The notes under the pieces were generated by a model, which searched no databases, was not told where the DNA came from, and worked only from the letters and a program-made list of their open reading frames with translations. From contig NZ_JAPEOS010000001.1 of NCBI RefSeq assembly GCF_026340975.1, positions 2,316,501-2,380,500 on the forward strand: a stretch of DNA of 64,000 bases. The letters run 5' to 3'. This DNA comes from Streptomyces sp. NBC_01214 (GTDB lineage: Bacteria > Actinomycetota > Actinomycetes > Streptomycetales > Streptomycetaceae). Position 1 is the stretch's first letter. Every line of letters begins with the position of its first letter. A program made the translations under genes and the position numbers. Below are positions 25,049 through 33,334 of this stretch, one piece after another.

Positions 25049-25252
25049 ATGGCACTTGGCACCGTGAAGTGGTTCAACTCGGAAAAGGGCTTCGGCTTCA
25101 TCGAGCAGGACGGTGGCGGCCCGGACGTCTTCGCCCACTACTCGAACATCGCCACCCAGGGCTTCCGTGAGCTCCAGGAGGGCCAGCGCGTGTCCTTCGA
25201 CGTCACGCAGGGCCAGAAGGGCCCCCAGGCGGAGAACATCATCCCCGCCTAA
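25049..25252 (+). CDS. Cold-shock protein
   Basis: Protein of 67 residues, one cold-shock domain. RNP1-type KGFGFIE (about 14-20) and RNP2-type VFAHYS are both present, with [14 protein letters not shown] at the start. Binds single-stranded RNA/DNA as an RNA chaperone. ATG 25049 follows an AGGAG at 25037-25041. The next gene is a DEAD-box helicase, a common partner for unfolding RNA in the cold. Confidence 0.95.
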   Translation: MALGTVKWFNSEKGFGFIEQDGGGPDVFAHYSNIATQGFRELQEGQRVSFDVTQGQKGPQAENIIPA

Positions 25253-25264
25253 GTTCTTCAGCAT

Positions 25265-25298
25265 GCCGGGGTCCGCACCGCGAGGTGCGGGCCCCGGC
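25265..25298 (+). terminator. Strong hairpin between csp and helicase genes
   Basis: GCCGGGGTCCGCACC (25265-25279) pairs with GGTGCGGGCCCCGGC (25284-25298) around a GCGA tetraloop, with one G-T wobble. T-rich sequence follows (TTGTCTGCTGTC, later TTTGTTTTACC). It ends the csp transcript; read-through would make the helicase mRNA. Confidence 0.8.
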
Positions 25299-25353
25299 TT
25301 GTCTGCTGTCTCGACCTTTGTTTTACCTGCCGGTTTCAGGAGGGCTTTCTCGC

Positions 25354-27036
25354 ATGACCAGCTCCAGCTCCGCACGACCCAGCCGCCGCCCCACCCGGGG
25401 TCGAGGTGCGGCCCAGGGGCGTCCGAAGTCTGGCGCGGGACGGCAGAAGTCCGCGCCCGTCGCCCGGCCCCAGGAATTCACCATGCCCGAGCCGATCGCC
25501 CCGGCGCTGCCGCCGGTCGAGTCGTTCGGGGACATGGACATGCCCGAGGCGCTGCTGAAGACCCTCGCCGCCCAGGGCGTCACCGAGCCGTTCCCGATCC
25601 AGGCCGCGACGCTGCCGAACTCCCTCGCCGGCCGTGACCTGCTCGGCCGCGGCCGCACCGGCTCCGGCAAGACGCTGGCCTTCGGCCTGGCGCTGCTGGC
25701 CCGTACCGCCGGCCGCCGCGCGCAGCCGAAGGCGCCGCTCGCGCTGGTCCTCGTACCGACCCGCGAGCTCGCGCAGCAGGTCACCGACGCCCTGGCCCCG
25801 TACGCCACGGCCGTCAACCTGCGCATCGCGACCGTCGTCGGCGGCATGTCGATCAACCGGCAGTCGGGCGCCCTGCGCCGCGGTGCCGAGGTGCTCGTCG
25901 CCACCCCCGGCCGCCTGAAGGACCTCATCGACCGCGGTGACGCCGACCTCTCGCAGGTCTCCATCACCGTCCTCGACGAGGCCGACCAGATGACCGACAT
26001 GGGCTTCATGCCGCAGGTCACGGCGCTGCTCAAGCAGGTCGAGCCGGGCGGCCAGCGGATGCTGTTCTCGGCGACGCTGGACAAGAACATCGACAAGCTC
26101 GTCAAGATGTTCCTGACCGACCCGGTCGGCCACTCCGTCGACCCGTCGGCCGGTGCGGTCACCACCATGGAGCACCACGTCCTGTACGTCATGGACGAGA
26201 CCGACAAGAAGGCCGTGGCGACGCGCATAGCCGCTCGCGACGGCCGGGTGATCATGTTCGTCGACACCAAGCGCGGGGTCGACCGCATGGTCAAGAAGCT
26301 CCTCGCCGACGGAGTGCGCGCCTCCGGCCTGCACGGCGGCCGCTCCCAGCCGCAGCGCAACCGCACCCTCGACTGGTTCAAGACGGGCGAGGTCACCGCG
26401 CTGGTCGCCACCAACGTCGCGGCCCGCGGCATCCACATCGACGACCTCGACCTCGTCGTCAACGTGGACCCGCCCACCGACCACAAGGACTACCTGCACC
26501 GCGGCGGCCGTACCGCCCGTGCCGGTGAGTCCGGCAGCGTCGTCACCCTGGTCCTCCCCGACCAGAAGCGGGACATGACCCGGCTGATGTCGGACGCCGG
26601 GATCTCCCCGCGCACCGCGCAGATCAAGTCCTCCGACGAGGAACTGGCCCGGCTGACCGGCGCCAAGGAGCCCTCGGGCATCCCGGTCGTGCTGGAGGTT
26701 CCGCAGCCGACCGCGCCCAAGCCGCGTTCCGGCTCCGGTTCGGGCTCCGGCTCGCGCCGCCGCTCGGGCGGCGGGCCGCGCACCGGTGCCGCCACGGGCG
26801 GCGCTCCGGCGGCCGGCGGTCGTAGCCGTCGTTCCGGCGGGGGCGCCTCCGGGCAGGCCCCGGCGGCCTCCGGTTCGGGCCAGGCCCGGCGCGGCGGCCA
26901 GGGCGGCGGCGCTGCGGCCGGTGGCTCCGGCGAGCGCAGCCGGCGCGGGACGGGCGGCGCCGGTGGTGGCGCGGCCGCGGCTTCCGCACGCAGCCGGGTC
27001 GGCTCCGGAGGCCAGGGCCGCCGCCGGGCGGTCTGA
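25354..27036 (+). CDS. DEAD-box ATP-dependent RNA helicase
   Basis: Protein of 560 residues. After a basic N-terminal extension of about 45 residues come the helicase motifs: Q motif with PFPIQAATLP, motif I GRTGSGKT, Ia PTRELAQQ, motif II VLDEADQM, motif III SAT, then RGIHIDDLDLVVN and HRGGRTARAG. The last 120 residues are a Gly/Ser/Arg-rich tail (SGSGSGSGS, RSGGG) typical of RNA-binding tails. ATG 25354 follows CAGGAGG. Likely unwinds structured RNA, with the cold-shock protein before it. Confidence 0.94.
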   Translation: MTSSSSARPSRRPTRGRGAAQGRPKSGAGRQKSAPVARPQEFTMPEPIAPALPPVESFGDMDMPEALLKTLAAQGVTEPFPIQAATLPNSLAGRDLLGRGRTGSGKTLAFGLALLARTAGRRAQPKAPLALVLVPTRELAQQVTDALAPYATAVNLRIATVVGGMSINRQSGALRRGAEVLVATPGRLKDLIDRGDADLSQVSITVLDEADQMTDMGFMPQVTALLKQVEPGGQRMLFSATLDKNIDKLVKMFLTDPVGHSVDPSAGAVTTMEHHVLYVMDETDKKAVATRIAARDGRVIMFVDTKRGVDRMVKKLLADGVRASGLHGGRSQPQRNRTLDWFKTGEVTALVATNVAARGIHIDDLDLVVNVDPPTDHKDYLHRGGRTARAGESGSVVTLVLPDQKRDMTRLMSDAGISPRTAQIKSSDEELARLTGAKEPSGIPVVLEVPQPTAPKPRSGSGSGSGSRRRSGGGPRTGAATGGAPAAGGRSRRSGGGASGQAPAASGSGQARRGGQGGGAAAGGSGERSRRGTGGAGGGAAAASARSRVGSGGQGRRRAV

Positions 27037-27056
27037 CCCCCAGGGCACACGTACGC

Positions 27057-27101
27057 ACGGCTACGCCGGGCAGCGCACCGCGCGCTGCCCGGCGTAGCCG
27101 T
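27057..27101 (+). terminator. Perfect 20-bp hairpin terminator
   Basis: ACGGCTACGCCGGGCAGCGC (27057-27076) and its exact complement (27082-27101) flank a 5-base loop. It lies between the helicase stop and the convergent phosphatase stop (27107), so it can end transcripts from both sides. Confidence 0.85.
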
Positions 27102-27106
27102 ATCCG

Positions 27107-28042
27107 CTACCGGACCATCTTGGCCTGCAGCTTCGCCAGCGTCCGCAGGTCCAGGCCGAGGCCCTGGGTCAGGTAGCCGTAGAAGCTCCCGTAGTCGGCC
27201 TCCAGCTGCGCCGTCGCCGAGTCCAGGTAGTCCTGTCGGACCTCCTGGAGCGGGATCAGCAGGTCCGGGTTCTGCATCCGGCCGGACTGCTTGAGGCCCG
27301 CCCGCACCCGGGCGTCGTAGGCGGCGCGGAAGGTGTTCGACGCCAGGTAGTCGCGCTCCGCGGTGTCCTCGGGGACGGCGAGGGCGCGCAGCAGGACGTA
27401 ACTCATCCAGCCGGTCCGGTCCTTGCCGGACGTGCAGTGGTACAGGACCGGGCCCTGCCGGCCGTCGGCGATCTCCCGCAGGGTCGCCGCGAACTGCGCC
27501 CGGTTCTCGGGGCTGCTCACGAAGGTGCGGTAGATGTCGCGCATGTAGGCCTCGGCGCGGCCGCCGCCGAGCATCTGCTCCTGGACGACGGGATCGCCGC
27601 TGCCGATCGCCCCGACGAGGGTTCCGTAGAGGCCGAGGTCACTGACGGGGCGCGAGGTGGGGGAGAGCCCGGTGGGCAGCCGGTCGGCGCCGTCGTACTG
27701 GAGCTCCATCGGAATGCGGAAATCGACGACCTTCGTGAGGCCGAGACCGGAGACGGTGGTGACGTCGGCGTCGGTCAGCTTGCTCAGTGCGTCGGAGCGG
27801 TAGACCAGCCCCTGGCGGACCTGGCCGCCGGTCCAGGTGCGGTAGCCGCCGATGTCCCGGAGGTTGACGGCGCCCTGGAGGGGGATCTGGCGAATCGTTT
27901 CGGCCTGCTGCTGTTGCTGGTGGTGCCGGGCGCTGACCCCGGCTCCGGGCGCCGCCGCCGCGTACGCGGCGGCGGGCAGGGTCCCGATGGCGAGGGCGGC
28001 GGCGGTCGCCGCGGTCACCAGGCGGATGCGGGCACGGCTCAT
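27107..28042 (-). CDS. Secreted tyrosine-specific protein phosphatase-like protein
   Basis: Protein of 311 residues. A signal peptide (about 1-30) ends near AYAAAAPG. NLRDIGGYRT at 60-69 and the P-loop HCTSGKDRTGW with Cys203 identify the Y_phosphatase3 (DUF442/LpfA-like) family. Such exported enzymes remove phosphate from phosphotyrosine or phosphoinositides. It lies 30 bases downstream of ipdC on the same strand with no terminator between, so it may be read from the echA20-ipdABC operon. Any functional link is unclear. Confidence 0.85.
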   Translation of the reverse strand: MSRARIRLVTAATAAALAIGTLPAAAYAAAAPGAGVSARHHQQQQQAETIRQIPLQGAVNLRDIGGYRTWTGGQVRQGLVYRSDALSKLTDADVTTVSGLGLTKVVDFRIPMELQYDGADRLPTGLSPTSRPVSDLGLYGTLVGAIGSGDPVVQEQMLGGGRAEAYMRDIYRTFVSSPENRAQFAATLREIADGRQGPVLYHCTSGKDRTGWMSYVLLRALAVPEDTAERDYLASNTFRAAYDARVRAGLKQSGRMQNPDLLIPLQEVRQDYLDSATAQLEADYGSFYGYLTQGLGLDLRTLAKLQAKMVR

Positions 28043-28072
28043 GGGGGCGACTCCTGTGACGGAGAAGGGGGA

Positions 28073-29155
28073 TCACCCTGGTGGTGGCAGGGTGCGGAGC
28101 GAGTGCAGTGCTTCGAGTGATTCCAGTGCCTGTTGTGCTTCGGCCATGACGCGGGAGACGAGCTCCGCACAGGACGGCAGGTCGTCGATCACCCCCGCGA
28201 CCTGGCCCGATGCCATGACGCCGAGGTCCGTACGGCCCTCGACCATGGACGCCTTGAGGAGCATCGGGGTGTTCGCGGCGAGCAGGACCTGGCTCCAGGA
28301 CAGGTCCTTGCCGTGTTTCATCGCGAGGCCGTCGCGGACCATCTGCGGCCAGCTCAGCCCGGACAGCTTCCGGAAGGCGGCCGCGTGCCGGACCGCCCGG
28401 ACCAGCGCCCGGGTGCGGCCCGCCCGCTCCAGGGAATCGACCAGTTCCGTACGGAGCATGCGGTGCGGCAGCCCGTCGACGGCCGTGGTGACGGTGACGT
28501 CCTTGACCGTGGCCTTCAGGTACGCGGCCTTCACGGCGTCCGGAACGGTCGAGTCTGAGGTCAGCAGGAACCGGGTGCCCATGGCGATGCCCGCGGCCCC
28601 GTACGACAGCGCCGCGACCAGGCCGCGCCCGTCGCTGAAGCCGCCCGCCGCGATCACCGGGATGTCCACGGCGTCCACGACCTGCGGCAACAGCACCGTC
28701 GTGGCCACGTCCCCCGTGTGACCGCCGCCCTCGCCACCCTGCACGATCACCGCGTCGGCGCCCCACGCGGCCACCTTCTCGGCGTGCCGCCGGGCCCCGA
28801 TCGACGGGATGACGATCACGCCCGCGTCCCCCAGCCGCGCGATCAGCTCCTTGGAGGGCGCCAGTGCGAACGAGGCGACCCGCACCCCCTCGTCGATGAT
28901 CAGTTGGGCGCGCTCGGCCGCGTCCCCGGCGTCCGCCCGCAGGTTGACCCCGAAGGGGGTCCCGTCCGGGGTGCGGGACTTGACCTCGCGGACCGCCGAA
29001 CGCAGCTGGTCCAGCGTCATCGTGGCCGAGGCCAGGATGCCCAGCGCCCCCGCGTTGGCCGCGCCCGACACCAGACGGGGGCCGGCCACCCAGCCCATGC
29101 CCGTCTGCACGACGGGGTGCTCCACGCCGACCAGCTCGGTGAATGCCGTCTCCAT
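28073..29155 (-). CDS. ipdC: Nitronate-monooxygenase-like flavin enzyme IpdC
   Basis: Protein of 360 residues, FMN TIM barrel of the 2-nitropropane dioxygenase family: HPVVQTGMGWVAGPRLV, VNLRADAGDAAER, VIVQGGEGGGHTGDVATTVL, IPVIAAGGFSDGRGLVAAL and GIAMGTRFLLT. In the steroid pathway IpdC is a flavin-dependent reductase acting on the CoA ester formed from ring D opening. ATG 29155 is four bases after the ipdB stop. Order echA20-ipdA-ipdB-ipdC matches mycobacterial Rv3550-Rv3553. Confidence 0.87.
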   Translation of the reverse strand: METAFTELVGVEHPVVQTGMGWVAGPRLVSGAANAGALGILASATMTLDQLRSAVREVKSRTPDGTPFGVNLRADAGDAAERAQLIIDEGVRVASFALAPSKELIARLGDAGVIVIPSIGARRHAEKVAAWGADAVIVQGGEGGGHTGDVATTVLLPQVVDAVDIPVIAAGGFSDGRGLVAALSYGAAGIAMGTRFLLTSDSTVPDAVKAAYLKATVKDVTVTTAVDGLPHRMLRTELVDSLERAGRTRALVRAVRHAAAFRKLSGLSWPQMVRDGLAMKHGKDLSWSQVLLAANTPMLLKASMVEGRTDLGVMASGQVAGVIDDLPSCAELVSRVMAEAQQALESLEALHSLRTLPPPG

Positions 29156-29159
29156 CGGA

Positions 29160-29906
29160 TCAGCCCCGCACTTCGCGCTCGCGCAACCCCTCGGGGTCGA
29201 TCACCTCGCGGATCAGCCGCAGCTCGTCGGGCGTCGGCTCCCGCGTGTACGGGACCTCCTCGGCGACGGTCAGCTCGAACCCGGTGGCCGCCCGGACCTC
29301 CCCGACGGTGACCCCGGGGTGCACGGAGACCAGCCGCATCGCGTGGCCGGGGCCGCCGAAGTCGAAGACCCCGAGATCGCTGACCACCCGGGGGAGGTGG
29401 TGGAAGCGGGTCACCCCGGCCGCCTCCGCCCGGTCGTAGCCGACGCCGCTGACCATGTCCACGCGCTCGACGAAGACCCGGGTGGAGTGCTTGGGGATCC
29501 AGTAGCTCACCGGATTGTTCAGCGTGTTGACGGGCGCCCCGCGCACCCCGAGGAGCTGGCGCGTCGGCCGCTGCCAGTCGCCGATGCAGGAGATGTTCTG
29601 GTTGCCGAAGCGGTCGATCTGGCTGGCGCCCATCATCACGTGCCGCCGGCCGCCGGTGACCATGGTCAGGTGGCGCCGGTACGGGAGCCAGCCCTCGGCC
29701 GTGCCGTCGAGCCCGACGAGCATCGCCTCGCCGTCGGTCAGCAACAGGTCGGGGGAGAAGGTCCGCTTCGCGAGCCGGGCCCCGAAGGAGGGGATCAGGC
29801 CCATCGGGCTGGCGAGCACCTCGCCGTTGTCGCGCCAGGCCTCGGCGCAGGCGATCACGCAGTGTTCGGCGCGGGTGACGGTCGCGGTGGTCGGCGTGGT
29901 GGTCAC
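29160..29906 (-). CDS. ipdB: CoA-transferase family ring-cleavage hydrolase subunit beta (IpdB)
   Basis: Protein of 248 residues of the CoA-transferase beta family: LASPMGLIPSFGARLAKRTF, LLLTDGEAMLVG, GGRRHVMMGASQIDRFGNQN, PKHSTRVFVERVDMVSGVG. In steroid catabolism IpdAB is not a transferase: it hydrolytically opens the last carbocyclic ring (COCHEA-CoA). GTG 29906 overlaps the ipdA stop, fitting a heteromeric enzyme. Confidence 0.88.
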   Translation of the reverse strand: MTTTPTTATVTRAEHCVIACAEAWRDNGEVLASPMGLIPSFGARLAKRTFSPDLLLTDGEAMLVGLDGTAEGWLPYRRHLTMVTGGRRHVMMGASQIDRFGNQNISCIGDWQRPTRQLLGVRGAPVNTLNNPVSYWIPKHSTRVFVERVDMVSGVGYDRAEAAGVTRFHHLPRVVSDLGVFDFGGPGHAMRLVSVHPGVTVGEVRAATGFELTVAEEVPYTREPTPDELRLIREVIDPEGLREREVRG

Positions 29907-30775
29907 GGCTGCTGCTCCTCGTGCCAGGTCCGTACGGCGGACTGGTAGTCGTGCTCGCCCGCCCCGGAGAGGAAGCGGGCCGAGAACTCGGGCCAGGGGG
30001 TGGTCGCGTAGAGCTTCTGGAAGGGCTCGTCGCGGACGTAGTCGGGGACGCAGGAGGTGAAGTGCGCGCCGTTCGGGGTCTCCACGACCCCGGTCACGGA
30101 GTGCCGGCTGACGAGGAGGGACTGCGGGGGGCCGGCTTTGGCGAGCTCGGCGGTCTCGACGAGCTGCTCGCAGGAGACGTAGGCGGCGTCGGCGGCCTCG
30201 CAGAAGAGGTCGTCGAAGTACGGGTCCGGACCCAGGTACTGGGCATTGCCGAGGCGGTCGGCGCGGTTGAGGTGGACCAGGGCGGCGTCCATGCGCAGGG
30301 CGGGGACGGCGACGAGCTCCTCGCCGTCGTCGTAGGGGGAGGTGACCGTGCGCAGCTCCGGGTTGACCCGCATCACGTCGGAGCCGAGGCCCGCGCGGAC
30401 GGGGAGGAAGGGGAGCCGGTTGGCGGCGGCGTGCAGGCCCCACATGAACATGGCTTCGTCGAGCTCGGTGAGGGTGAAGGCGGCGCGCTCGCGGGCGGCC
30501 CGGAAGTGCGGCTCCAGCGGGACGGAGTCGAGGGTGGCGAAGGGGGCGACCAGTCTGCGGATCCGGCCGGCGGCGGCCAGCAGGCCGACGTCGGGGCCCC
30601 CGTAGGAGATCACGGTGAGATCGGTGATCTCGGACCGGAGCAGTGCGCGCACCAGGGCCATGGGCTTGCGCCGGGACCCCCAGCCGCCGATGCCGATGGT
30701 CATCCCGCTGCGCAGCTGCCCGACCACCTCCTCGGGGGTCAGTACCTTGTCTGCCCCGTCCGTCCTGTCGGTCAT
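29903..30775 (-). CDS. ipdA: CoA-transferase family ring-cleavage hydrolase subunit alpha (IpdA)
   Basis: Protein of 290 residues of the CoA-transferase alpha family: GMTIGIGGWGSRRKPMALVR, VISYGGPDVGLLAAAGRI, FMWGLHAAANRLPFLPVRAG, LVHLNRADRLGNAQYLGPDP. Length and sequence style fit IpdA (about 290 residues in mycobacteria). ATG 30775 overlaps the echA20 stop. With IpdB it forms the enzyme that breaks ring C after ring D is opened by EchA20. Confidence 0.88.
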   Translation of the reverse strand: MTDRTDGADKVLTPEEVVGQLRSGMTIGIGGWGSRRKPMALVRALLRSEITDLTVISYGGPDVGLLAAAGRIRRLVAPFATLDSVPLEPHFRAARERAAFTLTELDEAMFMWGLHAAANRLPFLPVRAGLGSDVMRVNPELRTVTSPYDDGEELVAVPALRMDAALVHLNRADRLGNAQYLGPDPYFDDLFCEAADAAYVSCEQLVETAELAKAGPPQSLLVSRHSVTGVVETPNGAHFTSCVPDYVRDEPFQKLYATTPWPEFSARFLSGAGEHDYQSAVRTWHEEQQP

Positions 30776-31521
30776 GCGCGTTCTCCCTTCCCGAAGGTGT
30801 CGCGGACCCGGTCGGCCACCCCGCTGAGGTTGGCCTCGAAGGTGAAGCCCTGCTCGAAGCGGTAGCTGCGGCGCACGTCCACCGGGTCGATCCCGTTGAT
30901 GGCCGCCTTGGCGAGCCGGATCAGATGGCCGTCCTTCTTCGCGATCTCGGCGGCCAGTTCCAGGGCGGCGGCGCGCAGCTCCGGGCGCGGGACCACCTTC
31001 CAGACCGAGCCGTGGGCGTGCAGTTCGGCGGCGGTCGCGGTGCGCGAGGTGTAGTACAGCGCGCGCATCAGGTGCTGCGGGACCAGCCGCGCCAGGTGGG
31101 TGGCGGCGCCGAGCGCGCCCCGGTCCAGCTCGGGCAGTCCGAAGGTGGCGTCCTCGGAGGCGACGATCGCGTCGGCGTTGCCGACGAGCCCGATGCCGCC
31201 GCCCAGACAGAACCCGTGCACGGCCGCGACGACCGGCACCTCGCACTCGTACACGGCGGCGAAGGCCTCGTAACAGCCGCGGTTGGCGCCGATGAGCGCG
31301 GCGTGCCCGGTGTCGCGCTGCATCTCCTTGATGTCGACGCCGGCGTTGAAGCCGCGGCCCTCGGCGGCGAGGACGACGCACCGGACCTCGGGGTCGCGGC
31401 CGGCCGCCCGCAGGGCGTCGGCGAGGTCGTACCAGCCCTGCACCGGGAGCGCGTTGACGGGTGGGAAGTCGACTGTGACGAGCGCGATGCCCTTGTCGGG
31501 GCTTGAGGTGGAGACACCCAT
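30772..31521 (-). CDS. echA20: Enoyl-CoA hydratase family ring-D hydrolase EchA20
   Basis: Protein of 249 residues, crotonase fold: FPPVNALPVQGWYDLADAL, EGRGFNAGVDIKEMQRDTGH, VHGFCLGGGIGLVGNADAIV, FGLPELDRGALGAATHLARL. EchA20 in mycobacteria hydrolyses ring D of HIEC-CoA. I choose ATG 31521 over the longer frame at 31551 because the operator overlaps that longer start and mycobacterial EchA20 has a similar length (about 247). First gene of the echA20-ipdA-ipdB-ipdC operon. Confidence 0.88.
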   Translation of the reverse strand: MGVSTSSPDKGIALVTVDFPPVNALPVQGWYDLADALRAAGRDPEVRCVVLAAEGRGFNAGVDIKEMQRDTGHAALIGANRGCYEAFAAVYECEVPVVAAVHGFCLGGGIGLVGNADAIVASEDATFGLPELDRGALGAATHLARLVPQHLMRALYYTSRTATAAELHAHGSVWKVVPRPELRAAALELAAEIAKKDGHLIRLAKAAINGIDPVDVRRSYRFEQGFTFEANLSGVADRVRDTFGKGERA

Positions 31522-31531
31522 GAGCGGATCA

Positions 31532-31572
31532 GCTACCTTTCCACCAAACATTTGTTAGGTGAGGAAGGTAGC
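31532..31572. promoter_or_regulatory. KstR2-type operator, site 2, inside a longer palindrome
   Basis: CCACCAAACATTTGTTAGG at 31541-31559 is, read on the minus strand, almost the same as site 1: the AACAA[A/G]TGTTTGGT core differs by one base. It lies in a longer inverted repeat, GCTACCTT (31532-31539) and AAGGTAGC (31565-31572). It sits between echA20 and the SDR pair and would control both directions. Confidence 0.78.
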
Positions 31573-31577
31573 AGCCT

Positions 31578-32342
31578 ATGGAGCTCGACGGGAGGGTCGT
31601 CGTCGTCACCGGGGGAACCCGGGGCGTCGGCGCCGGGATCGCCCGGTCGTTCCTCGCGGCCGGCGCGGACGTGGTCGTCTGCGCCCGGCGGCCCCCGCAG
31701 GAGGCGGTGGCGGCGGACGGCCGGACGGCCGCCTTCACCCCGGTCGACCTGCGCGATCCCGCCGCCGTCCAGGAGTTCTTCGGAGCGGTCGCGGGCCGGT
31801 ACGGGCGACTCGACTGCCTGGTCAACAACGCGGGCGGCACCCCGTACCGGCTGCTGGGCGAGGGCGAGGCCCAGCGTCACACGCGCGTCGTCGAGCTCAA
31901 CCTGCTCGCGCCGATGACCGCCTCGCTCGCGGCGTACCCCTGGCTGCGGGAGGCGCGGGGCTCGGTGGTCATGATCGGCAGCGTCAGCGGGACCCGCCCC
32001 TCGCCGGGGACGGCCGCGTACGGCGCCGCCAAGGCGGGGCTGGAGAACCTGGCCCGGTCCATGGCCGTCGAATGGGCCCCCGAAGTGCGGGTCAACTCCC
32101 TGGTCCTCGGCATGGTGCGGACCGAACTGGCCCACCTGCACTACGGCGACGAGACCGGCATCGCCGCGGTCGGCGCCACCGTCCCGCTGGGGCGCCTCGC
32201 GGACCCCTCGGACGTGGGGGCGGCCGCGGTGTTCCTGGCCTCGGACCGGGCGGCGTACGTGAGCGGGGCGAGCCTGCTGGTGCACGGGGGCGGCGAGCGC
32301 CCGGCGTTCTTGGATGCGGCAACTGTCAACAAGGAGAACTGA
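31578..32342 (+). CDS. Short-chain dehydrogenase, Rv3549c-like
   Basis: Protein of 254 residues, SDR: TGGTRGVGAGIA cofactor motif, VNNAGGTPYRLLGEG, VVMIGSVSGTRPSPGT with the catalytic Ser, AYGAAKAG with Tyr and Lys, and YVSGASLLVHGGGERPAF at the end. Order and orientation (divergent from echA20, followed by a second SDR) match Rv3549c-Rv3548c of the mycobacterial KstR2 regulon. Exact step not known. ATG 31578 follows GGAAGG. Confidence 0.84.
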   Translation: MELDGRVVVVTGGTRGVGAGIARSFLAAGADVVVCARRPPQEAVAADGRTAAFTPVDLRDPAAVQEFFGAVAGRYGRLDCLVNNAGGTPYRLLGEGEAQRHTRVVELNLLAPMTASLAAYPWLREARGSVVMIGSVSGTRPSPGTAAYGAAKAGLENLARSMAVEWAPEVRVNSLVLGMVRTELAHLHYGDETGIAAVGATVPLGRLADPSDVGAAAVFLASDRAAYVSGASLLVHGGGERPAFLDAATVNKEN

Positions 32343-32343
32343 G

Positions 32344-33255
32344 ATGGCGGGACTGTGTGAAGGCCGGGTCGTGATCGTGACGGGCGCGGGGCGGGGGCTG
32401 GGGCGCGCCCATGCGCTGGCCTTCGCGGCGGAAGGGGCGAAGGTCGTCGTCAACGACCTCGGGGTCGGGCTCGACGGGTTGCCGGGGCCGGACGGCCCGG
32501 CGGCCCGGGTGGTCGCCGAGATCGAGGCGCTGGGCGGCGAGGCGGTCGCGCACGGCGGGGACATCGCCACGTCGAAGGGCGCGGCCTCGCTGGTGGCGAC
32601 GGCAGTGGACACCTTCGGGCGCCTGGACACCCTCGTCAACAACGCGGGCTTCCTACGGGACCGGATGCTGGTCAACCTGGACGAGGACGACTGGGACGCG
32701 GTCATGCGGGTCCACCTCAAGGGCCACTTCCTGCCGCTGCGGTCGGCGGCCGCGTGGTGGCGGGCGGAGGCGAAGGCGGGCCGGCCCGTGGTCGCCCGGG
32801 TGGTCAACACCTCCTCCGGGGCCGGACTGCTGGGCTCGGTCGGCCAGGGCAACTACAGCGCGGCCAAGGCGGGGATCCTCGCCCTCACGGCGGTCGCGGC
32901 GCAGGAGATGGGCCCCTACGGGGTCCAGGTCAACGCGATCGCCCCGGCGGCGCGGACCCGGATGACGGAGCGGACCTTCGCCGAGACCATGGCCGCCCCC
33001 GAGGCGGGCGGCTTCGACGCCATGGCCCCGGAGAACGTCTCCCCGCTGGTGGTGTGGCTGGGGGCGGACGCTTCGGCGGGGGTCACGGGCCGGGTCTTCG
33101 AGACGGAGGGCGGCCGGATCACGGTGATGGAGGGCTGGCGGCCGGGACCCACGGCGGACCGGGGCGCGCGCTGGACCCCGGCGGAGGCGGGCGAGGCCGC
33201 CTTGGAACTCCTCGCGGCGGCGCAGGCCCCGCTGCCGGTGTACGGCGCGCGGTAG
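32344..33255 (+). CDS. Short-chain dehydrogenase, Rv3548c-like
   Basis: Protein of 303 residues, an extended SDR of the multifunctional-enzyme type-2 style: VTGAGRGLGRAHALAFAAEG, VNDLGVGLDG, VNNAGFLRDRMLVNLDEDDW, NTSSGAGLLGSVGQGNYSAA with Ser, Tyr and nearby Lys. Such enzymes oxidise 3-hydroxyacyl-CoA esters. Starts just after the first SDR stop with AAGGAG upstream, so they form one operon under operator site 2. Confidence 0.85.
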   Translation: MAGLCEGRVVIVTGAGRGLGRAHALAFAAEGAKVVVNDLGVGLDGLPGPDGPAARVVAEIEALGGEAVAHGGDIATSKGAASLVATAVDTFGRLDTLVNNAGFLRDRMLVNLDEDDWDAVMRVHLKGHFLPLRSAAAWWRAEAKAGRPVVARVVNTSSGAGLLGSVGQGNYSAAKAGILALTAVAAQEMGPYGVQVNAIAPAARTRMTERTFAETMAAPEAGGFDAMAPENVSPLVVWLGADASAGVTGRVFETEGGRITVMEGWRPGPTADRGARWTPAEAGEAALELLAAAQAPLPVYGAR

Positions 33256-33334
33256 CGGCTCCGGTCCGGCCCGGGCGGCGGGGTCGGGGGCTAAGGTTCC
33301 TGGTCCGGGACAAGAGCCGAAGGGACACGAACCG

